Shown here in pieces: positions 12,898 to 17,984 of a stretch of 17,984 nucleotides of DNA. The notes below the pieces were generated by a model. The model had not been told where the DNA came from. It was given only the letters and a program-made list of their open reading frames with translations, and searched no databases. The position numbers and the translations under genes were made by a program. Source of the DNA: Paracoccaceae bacterium (GTDB taxonomy: Bacteria > Pseudomonadota > Alphaproteobacteria > Rhodobacterales > Rhodobacteraceae); assembly GCA_003565055.1 (NCBI GenBank), contig PXDM01000154.1, positions 1-17,984 of the forward strand, in the 5' to 3' direction. Position 1 is the first letter of the stretch. Each line of letters starts with the position of its first letter.

Positions 12898-13737
12898 CTG
12901 CTCGGCCGCCTTGAGCGCGCGGGCCAATGCGCACCAGCCCTCCAGCCCGATTTCCTCGGCCCGCGCCGTAGGTGCAATGCCGCAATCGCGCAGCAGGTCC
13001 TCTATCTGGGGATGCAGCCCACGCAGCGCCGCGCGCAGCATCTTGCGGCGCTGGTTGAAGCCCGCCGCAACGACGCGTTCCAGCACGCGCGCCTCCGCCG
13101 GATAGCGCGGGGCGGGCAGGCGCGTGATATGCACCACGCTGGAGCTGACCTTGGGCGGCGGGGTGAAGGCTTCGGGCGGCAGGCTGAGCGCGATCCGCGC
13201 TTCGGCGCGCCATTGCACCATGAGCGCCAGCCGCCCGTAAGCCTTGGCGCCGGGCCTGGCGACAATCCGCTCGGCCACTTCGCGCTGGAACATCAGCGTC
13301 AGGCTGTCCCAGAAGGGCGGCCAGTGCTCTGGGGTCATCCAGCGAATCAGAAGCTCTGTGCCGACATTATAGGGCAGGTTGGCCACAACCTTGATCGGCG
13401 CTTGCAGATGCGCGGTCGCGTCCACCGCAAGCGCGTCGCCCTCGATGACCTGCAACCGGCCCGGATAGGCCGCAGCGATCTCGGCCAGCGCAGGCCGGCA
13501 GCGGGGGTCTTTTTCGATGGCAAGCACGCGGCGCGCGCCCTCGGCCAACAGGCCGCGGGTCAGTCCACCGGGGCCGGGGCCGACCTCCAGCACATCCGCG
13601 CCCGACAGATCGCCCGCCACCCGCGCGATGCGCGCGGTCAGGTTCAGGTCGAGCAGGAAATTCTGCCCGAAACTTTTTTTCGCGCGCAAATCATGCGTGC
13701 GGATGACCTCGCGCAGGGGGGGCAGAGCGTCGATCAT
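12880..13737 (-). CDS. rsmA: 16S rRNA (adenine1518-N6/adenine1519-N6)-dimethyltransferase
   Basis: Also called KsgA; it dimethylates two adjacent adenines in the loop at the 3' end of 16S rRNA during late small-subunit assembly, using SAM. The 285-residue protein shows KKSFGQNFLLDLNL near the N-terminus, SAM motif I VLEVGPGPGGLTRGLL, the acidic residue of motif II in AIEKD, and the target-base motif NLPYNVG. The C-terminal RNA-binding part contains FNQRRKMLRAAL. Its ATG overlaps the pdxA stop by four bases (ATGA). Its last codons and stop lie inside the plus-strand terminator hairpin of the convergent candidate small RNA, so its 3' end is antisense to that transcript. Confidence 0.97.
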   Translation of the reverse strand: MIDALPPLREVIRTHDLRAKKSFGQNFLLDLNLTARIARVAGDLSGADVLEVGPGPGGLTRGLLAEGARRVLAIEKDPRCRPALAEIAAAYPGRLQVIEGDALAVDATAHLQAPIKVVANLPYNVGTELLIRWMTPEHWPPFWDSLTLMFQREVAERIVARPGAKAYGRLALMVQWRAEARIALSLPPEAFTPPPKVSSSVVHITRLPAPRYPAEARVLERVVAAGFNQRRKMLRAALRGLHPQIEDLLRDCGIAPTARAEEIGLEGWCALARALKAAEQKNATP

Positions 13738-14702
13738 CGGCGTTGCTCCGCCATTCTCGCTGCCATATGCAGCGCGGCGATCAGCGAGGTCGGATCGGCC
13801 ACCCCTTGCCCGGCGATGGCGTAAGCCGTGCCATGATCGGGCGAGGTGCGGATGAAGGGCAGGCCCAGCGTGACATTGACCCCGCCCGCGAAATCCAGCG
13901 TCTTGATCGGGATCAGGGCCTGGTCATGATACATGCAAACGGCCACATCATAGAGCGCGCGCGCGCCCGCGTGAAACATCGTGTCAGCGGGCAAGGGGCC
14001 GTCCAGCGCCCAGCCTTCGGCGCGCAGCTTGTTGAGCACGGGCAGGACCGTCTCGATCTCTTCGTGACCCATCGTCCCGGCCTCGCCCGCATGCGGGTTC
14101 AGCCCGGCCACTGCGATGCGCGGAGCCGCGATGCCAAAGTCGCGCTGCAACCCCGCGCGGGTGACACGCAGGCATTGCTCCAGCGCCTCTTGCGTCAGAT
14201 GGCGCGGCACATCGCTCAGCGGGATGTGGATCGTGACAGGCACCACGCGCAGCGCATCGCAAGCCAGCATCATCACCACTGGCACGCCGCCCGCCAGATC
14301 AGCGAGAAATTCCGTATGGCCGGGGAATGCGAAAGCGGCCCCGGATTTGAGCCCGGCCTTGTTGATCGGGCATGTCACCAGCCCCGAGGCTGCCCCAGAT
14401 TGCACCAAGGACACGGCCCGCGCGATCACGTCAATGATCGCCTGTGCATTCGCGGGGTCTGGCAGGCCGGGCCGGGCTTGCGCCGGGAAGGGATGCGGCA
14501 GGACAGGCAGCATGCCGGGCGGGAGCGCGAGCGCATCGGATGGTGTTGCCACCGCTTGCCAGGCTGCGCCCGCAGGCAGATGCGCGGGATCGCCAAGCCA
14601 GACGAAGCGCGGGACATCCGCGCAGGCCGCTTGCAGCGCCAGTTCCGGCCCGATCCCCGCCGGATCGCCGCAGCTCATCACCAGAACGCTTGCGCTGCTC
14701 AT
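13734..14702 (-). CDS. pdxA: 4-hydroxythreonine-4-phosphate dehydrogenase
   Basis: Oxidises 4-phosphohydroxy-threonine with NAD+ in the DXP-dependent pathway to pyridoxal 5'-phosphate. The 322-residue product has the family start GDPAGIGPELALQA and the metal and substrate blocks FPGHTEFLADLAGG, LNPHAGEAGTMGHEE and MYHDQALIPIKTLDF. It ends in LGLPFIRTSPDHGTAYAIAG. It overlaps rsmA by four bases, the widespread pdxA-rsmA pairing; surA, often upstream of pdxA, is absent here. No convincing ribosome site precedes the ATG at 14702. A short ORF with a good site ends exactly on it, so translation may be coupled to that leader. Confidence 0.96.
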   Translation of the reverse strand: MSSASVLVMSCGDPAGIGPELALQAACADVPRFVWLGDPAHLPAGAAWQAVATPSDALALPPGMLPVLPHPFPAQARPGLPDPANAQAIIDVIARAVSLVQSGAASGLVTCPINKAGLKSGAAFAFPGHTEFLADLAGGVPVVMMLACDALRVVPVTIHIPLSDVPRHLTQEALEQCLRVTRAGLQRDFGIAAPRIAVAGLNPHAGEAGTMGHEEIETVLPVLNKLRAEGWALDGPLPADTMFHAGARALYDVAVCMYHDQALIPIKTLDFAGGVNVTLGLPFIRTSPDHGTAYAIAGQGVADPTSLIAALHMAARMAEQRR

Positions 14703-14755
14703 GTCAGACCCGCCGGGAACGCGGGGCGTCTCGCCTGTGGCGCTTGCCAGATCAT
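14699..14755 (-). CDS. Possible 18-residue leader peptide overlapping the pdxA start
   Basis: ATG at 14755 has the ribosome site AAGG seven bases upstream and encodes MIWQAPQARRPAFPAGLT. Its stop TGA overlaps the pdxA start as ATGA. pdxA itself lacks a clear ribosome site, so reinitiation from this short ORF would solve its start. The peptide resembles nothing I know, and a chance ORF of this length is quite possible. Confidence 0.3.
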   Translation of the reverse strand: MIWQAPQARRPAFPAGLT

Positions 14756-14812
14756 GCTGCAGCCTTGTTCCAATGCTTAGATTGCTTCTGCATAGAGCCT
14801 AACGCGGCGCGC

Positions 14813-14837
14813 GAAAAGGGCCGCTCAGCGCCCTTTC
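14813..14837 (-). terminator. Probable mnmA terminator
   Basis: On the minus strand AAAGGGC (14830-14836) pairs with GCCCTTT (14815-14821) around an eight-base loop that contains the mnmA stop codon, and the run continues TTTTC. The T-run is short and partly inside the stem. Termination between mnmA and pdxA would fit the 122-base gap between them. Confidence 0.42.
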
Positions 14838-15964
14838 CAGATCCAGCCGCCACCAAAGACGCGGCTCCCTTCCGGCGCGTAGAAGACACACGCCTGACCG
14901 GGGCTGACGCCCTGTTCGGGGGAGAGCAATTCGACCTCGGCCTCGGTCTCCGACACCGGGCGCAGGATCGCAGGCGCCGGTGGGCGGGTCGAGCGCAGCT
15001 TCACATGCAGTTCCCATTCCGGTTGCGAGGTGAAGGGCTGATCGCCCAGCCAGTTGATCTCGCGCACAGGCACACGCCGCGTCGCCAGAGCTTCTTTCGG
15101 CCCGACGATCACGCGGCGCTGGTCAGGGTCCAGTCGCACGACGTAAAGCGGCTCAACCAGCCCCCCGATCCCGAGGCCCCGCCGCTGGCCGATTGTGTAA
15201 TGGATGACCCCATCATGCGTGCCAAGGGGGCGGCCCTCCAGATCCACGATCTCGCCCGGATCAGCGGCACCGGGGCGCAGCTTTTCGATCACGGCGGCAT
15301 AATTGCCGTCAGGCACGAAACAGATGTCCTGACTGTCGGGCTTGTCAGCCACACTCAACCCATGGCGCGCGGCCAGCGCACGGGTCTCTGCCTTGGTTGT
15401 CAGATGCCCCAGCGGGAAGCGCAGAAACGCAAGCTGTTCGCGGGTCGTGGAGAACAGGAAATAGCTCTGATCGCGCACCGGGTCTGCCGCGCGGTGCAAT
15501 TCCGGTCTGTGAAGGCCGTCTTTGCGCTGAATATAATGCCCCGTCGCCATGCAATCCGCGCCCAGATCGCGCGCTGTCTCCAGCAGGTCGCGGAATTTCA
15601 CACGCTCATTGCACCGAATGCAGGGCACCGGGGTGGCCCCTGCCAGATAAGCGTCGGCGAATTCGTCAATCACTGATTCGCGAAAATGCGATTCATAGTC
15701 GAGCACATAATGCGGAAATCCCATGTCTTCGGCCACGCGCCGGGCGTCATGAATATCGCGGCCTGCACAGCACGCCCCCTTTTTCGCGAGCGCCGCCCCA
15801 TGGTCGTAAAGCTGCAATGTGACGCCAACGACATCATAGCCTTCACGGGCGAGTTCCGCCGCGACGACCGAGCTGTCAACGCCACCCGACATCGCCACGA
15901 CAACGCGCGTTTCTTCTACAGGCTTGGGCAGGCCGAGGGAGTTCAGGGGCGGATCATAGGGCAT
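14825..15964 (-). CDS. mnmA: tRNA-specific 2-thiouridylase
   Basis: Adds sulfur to wobble uridine 34 of the Lys, Glu and Gln tRNAs, with ATP and a persulfide relay. The 379-residue protein has the PP-loop AMSGGVDSS near residue 24, the nucleophile C118 in CIRCNERVKF, the second catalytic C215 in DSQDICFVPDG, and the C-terminal beta domains (HYTIGQRRGLGI, EQGVSPGQACVFY). The frame extends to a TTG at 16009, but that lies upstream of the predicted transcription start (near 15986). MPYDPPLNSLGLPKP at 15964 is the better start, with GGAAG upstream. It is divergent from sciP. Confidence 0.96.
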   Translation of the reverse strand: MPYDPPLNSLGLPKPVEETRVVVAMSGGVDSSVVAAELAREGYDVVGVTLQLYDHGAALAKKGACCAGRDIHDARRVAEDMGFPHYVLDYESHFRESVIDEFADAYLAGATPVPCIRCNERVKFRDLLETARDLGADCMATGHYIQRKDGLHRPELHRAADPVRDQSYFLFSTTREQLAFLRFPLGHLTTKAETRALAARHGLSVADKPDSQDICFVPDGNYAAVIEKLRPGAADPGEIVDLEGRPLGTHDGVIHYTIGQRRGLGIGGLVEPLYVVRLDPDQRRVIVGPKEALATRRVPVREINWLGDQPFTSQPEWELHVKLRSTRPPAPAILRPVSETEAEVELLSPEQGVSPGQACVFYAPEGSRVFGGGWIWKGR

Positions 15965-15992
15965 GATGCAGTGCTTCCGGATGTTGCTGCAA

Positions 15993-16020
15993 AAAATAGG
16001 AAAATCCAACGCATTCTCAA
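15993..16020 (-). promoter_or_regulatory. Candidate mnmA promoter
   Basis: On the minus strand TTGAGA (16015-16020, five of six matches) and TATTTT (15993-15998, four of six) are 16 bases apart. The start near 15986 leaves a 22-base leader before the ATG at 15964. Confidence 0.5.
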
Positions 16021-16039
16021 GTCCAGAAAGCGGGGGCGG

Positions 16040-16054
16040 TCAACCGGGAATTAA
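16040..16054. promoter_or_regulatory. Near-consensus CtrA box upstream of sciP
   Basis: TCAA-CCGGGAA-TTAA matches the CtrA consensus TTAA-N7-TTAA at seven of eight fixed positions with the exact seven-base spacer. It lies 56 bases upstream of the sciP ATG in the divergent gap with mnmA. CtrA activates sciP in Caulobacter, so the site makes biological sense. Confidence 0.55.
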
Positions 16055-16069
16055 TCACAGTAGGTGATT
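16053..16069. promoter_or_regulatory. Inverted repeat upstream of sciP
   Basis: AATCAC-AGTAG-GTGATT is a perfect six-base inverted repeat that overlaps the right half of the CtrA box by two bases. A second regulator binding here would compete with CtrA. The regulator is not identifiable from the sequence. Confidence 0.4.
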
Positions 16070-16109
16070 CTCTTCTCATCCAAGGGTTGGGTGAAGAAGG
16101 AAACTGGTG

Positions 16110-16388
16110 ATGTATATCAAACGTGTTGATGGCCCTCGTGCTGTTACTCTGGAAGACGGGACAGTTCTGACGCTTGCGGACCTGCCGCCGAAAGATACGA
16201 AGCGTTGGGTCGCGAGCAGAAAAGCTGTTGTTATTCAGGCGGTTGAGTCCGGGCTTTTGTCGAAAAAGGCCGCGTTGGAGCGATACGCCTTGTCTGATGA
16301 AGAGTTTGATCTGTGGCAGACAGCGGTCGAGAAGCATGGGCTGAATGCTCTCAAAGTCACATCCTTGCAAAAATATAGACAACTTTAG
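16110..16388 (+). CDS. sciP: CtrA inhibitor SciP (DUF1153)
   Basis: A small helix-turn-helix protein that in Caulobacter binds CtrA and DNA and represses CtrA-activated transcription in swarmer cells. The 92-residue product MYIKRVDGPRAVTLEDGTVLTLADLPPKDTKRWV split over its N-terminal region, followed by ASRKAVVIQAVESGLLSKKAALERY and ALSDEEFDLWQ, is a clear DUF1153 protein of the expected length. The conserved tail LKVTSLQKYRQ is present. A GTG three bases upstream is an alternative start with the same AAGGA ribosome site. It lies 84 bases upstream of ctrA on the same strand, an arrangement that places the inhibitor next to its target. Confidence 0.92.
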   Translation: MYIKRVDGPRAVTLEDGTVLTLADLPPKDTKRWVASRKAVVIQAVESGLLSKKAALERYALSDEEFDLWQTAVEKHGLNALKVTSLQKYRQL

Positions 16389-16412
16389 GTTGTAACTACT
16401 CGGGAGAGTCAG

Positions 16413-16427
16413 GTAACGTAAGATTAA
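16413..16427. promoter_or_regulatory. Near-consensus CtrA box upstream of ctrA
   Basis: GTAA-CGTAAGA-TTAA matches TTAA-N7-TTAA at seven of eight positions and continues CC, as in the TTAACC half-sites. It ends 45 bases before the ctrA ATG. CtrA controls its own promoters in Caulobacter, and this site suggests the same here. Confidence 0.6.
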
Positions 16428-16472
16428 CCTTTTTGAGACAGGTTTGGGCAATAACGGCGAAGGAGAACCTGA

Positions 16473-17189
16473 ATGCGTGTTTTGCTTGTTGAAGACGATC
16501 CGACCACCTCCCGCAGCATCGAGTTGATGCTGACCCATTCCAATTTCAACGTCTATTGCACTGACCTCGGTGAGGATGCGATCGAACTCAGCAAGCTGTA
16601 TGACTATGATCTCATCCTGCTCGATCTCAATTTGCCGGACATGGCCGGTCTGGAAGTGCTGCGTCAGATCCGGCTTGCGCGGATTGATACGCCGATCCTG
16701 ATTTTGACAGGTGAAGCTGATACAGAGACGAAGCTGCGGGGTTTTGGTGGCGGGGCGGATGATTATCTGACGAAGCCTTTTCACCGTGAAGAACTGGTGG
16801 CCCGCATTCACGCAATCATTCGTCGCAGCCAGGGGCATGCTCAATCCGTCATCCGTACCGGGCGCATTTCGGTTAATCTCGACGCCAAGACTGTGGATGT
16901 CGAAGGCCAGGCCATCCATCTGACCGGCAAGGAATATCAGATGCTGGAGCTCCTGAGCCTGCGGAAAGGGACCACCCTGACCAAGGAAATGTTCCTCAAC
17001 CACCTGTATGGCGGGATGGATGAGCCTGAACTCAAGATCATCGACGTGTTCATTTGCAAGCTGCGCAAGAAACTGGCCGAAGCGACCGGGGGGGAGAGCT
17101 ACATCGAAACGGTCTGGGGACGCGGATATGTGCTGCGTGATCCGGTCCTGAGCGATGCCCCCCCTCCGCGTAGCGCGCTTTCGGCCTAG
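16473..17189 (+). CDS. ctrA: Cell-cycle response regulator CtrA
   Basis: OmpR-family response regulator that controls cell-cycle genes in Caulobacter and, in Rhodobacterales, mainly motility, gene-transfer-agent and related functions. The 238-residue protein has a receiver domain with acidic pocket E7-D8-D9, phospho-acceptor D51 in LLDLNLP, T79 and K101 in YLTKPF. A winged-helix domain follows from about residue 120 (LTGKEYQMLELLSLRKGTT, IDVFICKLRKKL, VWGRGYVL). The ribosome site AAGGAG is seven bases before the ATG. It follows sciP by 84 bases with a CtrA box between, and ligA follows after 79 bases. The last 15 residues are disordered-looking and Pro/Ser-rich, ending in Ser-Ala. Confidence 0.97.
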   Translation: MRVLLVEDDPTTSRSIELMLTHSNFNVYCTDLGEDAIELSKLYDYDLILLDLNLPDMAGLEVLRQIRLARIDTPILILTGEADTETKLRGFGGGADDYLTKPFHREELVARIHAIIRRSQGHAQSVIRTGRISVNLDAKTVDVEGQAIHLTGKEYQMLELLSLRKGTTLTKEMFLNHLYGGMDEPELKIIDVFICKLRKKLAEATGGESYIETVWGRGYVLRDPVLSDAPPPRSALSA

Positions 17190-17207
17190 CGCGTCGCTGT
17201 TCGGCAC

Positions 17208-17236
17208 TGGACGCTTCGGCAACGCACTCCTATGAC
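17208..17236 (+). promoter_or_regulatory. Candidate ligA promoter
   Basis: TGGACG (17208-17213) and TATGAC (17231-17236), each four of six matches, are 17 bases apart in the ctrA-ligA gap. The start near 17243 would fall inside a small inverted repeat, AACGA-TATT-TCGTT (17238-17251). Confidence 0.35.
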
Positions 17237-17268
17237 TAACGATATTTCGTTGGAAATGGAGGTCGCGC

Positions 17269-17984
17269 GTGTCGAAGGATGACAGTGCCCAAACAGAGCC
17301 CGCGCTGGCCGAAGTGGATGGGTTGGCCCCGGTCGACGCGGAAGGTGAGCTGAAGCGGCTGGCCACCTTGCTGAATGAGGCGAACCGCGCCTATTACGCA
17401 ACAGACGCGCCGATCATGTCGGATGCCGAATTCGACCGCCTGCGCCTGCGCAATGCGGCGATTGAAGCGCGATTTCCCGATCTGATCCGCGCCGACAGTC
17501 CGCAGAAGCAGGTGGGTGCTGCCCCTGCAGAAGGATTTGGCAAAATCCGCCATGCGAAACGCATGCTGTCATTGGCGAATGCTTTTACCGATGAGGACGT
17601 TTCCGATTTTGTGCTGGGTGTGCGACGGTTTCTCAATATCGCAACCGATGCTGCAATGGCGTTTACGGCCGAGCCCAAGATTGACGGCCTGTCCTTGTCC
17701 TTGCGCTACGAAAACCAGCGATTGATCCATGCCGCAACGCGCGGTGATGGCGAGACGGGCGAGGATGTCACGGCCAATGCAAAGACCGTTTCCGACATTC
17801 CGCAAGTATTGTCCGGTGCGCCACGCCTTCTGGAAGTGCGCGGCGAAATCTACATGTCGCATGCGGATTTCCAAGCCTTGAACGCACGCCAGGCCGAGAT
17901 CGGGGGCAAGACCTTCGCCAATCCGCGCAACGCTGCAGCGGGCTCCCTTCGTCAGCTTGACGCATCTATTACTGCGGCCCGTCC
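17269..17984 (+). CDS. ligA: NAD-dependent DNA ligase, N-terminal part (runs off the window)
   Basis: Seals nicks in DNA during replication and repair using NAD+. The window holds the first 238 codons. The N-terminal Ia domain has the NAD-contacting tyrosines and aspartate in LLNEANRAYYATDAPIMSD. The adenylation domain follows, with SPQKQVG, MLSLANAF, the adenylated Lys K137 in AEPKIDGLSLSL, TRGDGETGEDVT and LEVRGEIYM. The start is GTG at 17269 with GGAGG six bases upstream. The first 24 residues are a poorly conserved extension rich in Asp, Glu and Ala. It follows ctrA on the same strand, as in other Rhodobacterales. Confidence 0.96.
   Translation, partial: MSKDDSAQTEPALAEVDGLAPVDAEGELKRLATLLNEANRAYYATDAPIMSDAEFDRLRLRNAAIEARFPDLIRADSPQKQVGAAPAEGFGKIRHAKRMLSLANAFTDEDVSDFVLGVRRFLNIATDAAMAFTAEPKIDGLSLSLRYENQRLIHAATRGDGETGEDVTANAKTVSDIPQVLSGAPRLLEVRGEIYMSHADFQALNARQAEIGGKTFANPRNAAAGSLRQLDASITAAR

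Noticed and set aside
16017..17366. 449-codon open frame on the minus strand across sciP, ctrA and the ctrA-ligA gap
   Set aside because: It is antisense to three certain genes, has no recognisable domain, and reflects codon bias of the plus-strand genes.

Overview
The window looks like chromosomal core genome of an alphaproteobacterium of the order Rhodobacterales (Rhodobacter/Roseobacter relatives). The base composition is GC-rich. The sciP-ctrA-ligA block, the fabG-acpP-fabF-mltG block and the pdxA-rsmA overlap are all typical of that group. No insertion sequence, prophage, CRISPR array, rRNA or tRNA was seen.

Layout. At 1-2253 (minus) lies part of a branched-chain-amino-acid-type ABC importer: a periplasmic binding protein, an intercistronic hairpin, a LivG-type ATPase, and the start of a secreted protein of unknown function. 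At 2502-5310 (minus) are guaA (GMP synthase) and a glycerate 2-kinase. At 5435-9272 (plus) is the fatty-acid block fabG, acpP (with a strong terminator), fabF, and mltG, which overlaps fabF by one base. At 9285-9766 (minus) is a two-gene unit, a ribbon-helix-helix regulator overlapping a small membrane protein, behind a promoter whose spacer is an inverted repeat. At 9863-11583 (minus) are pyrE and pyrC. At 11632-12570 (minus) is a conserved-looking protein of unknown function. At 12571-12880 is an unusual AT-rich intergenic region. At 12880-15964 (minus) are rsmA, pdxA and mnmA. At 16110-17984 (plus) are sciP, ctrA and the 5' part of ligA.

The most interesting signal is in 12571-12898. A perfect FNR/FnrL box (TTGAT-N4-ATCAA) sits about 41.5 bases upstream of a plausible plus-strand start site. 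The -10 region lies inside a long inverted repeat. About 100 bases of highly structured sequence follow, carrying an anti-Shine-Dalgarno stretch (TTCCTCCC) and a GNRA-capped hairpin, and they end at a strong plus-strand intrinsic terminator. No plus-strand protein gene explains that terminator, so I propose an oxygen-regulated small RNA.

Other regulatory structure includes near-consensus CtrA boxes upstream of both sciP and ctrA, a 19-bp palindrome between fabG and acpP, and -10-like elements placed so close to the guaA and pyrC start codons that both messages could be leaderless. All promoter, operator and RNA calls come from reading the sequence and have not been tested.
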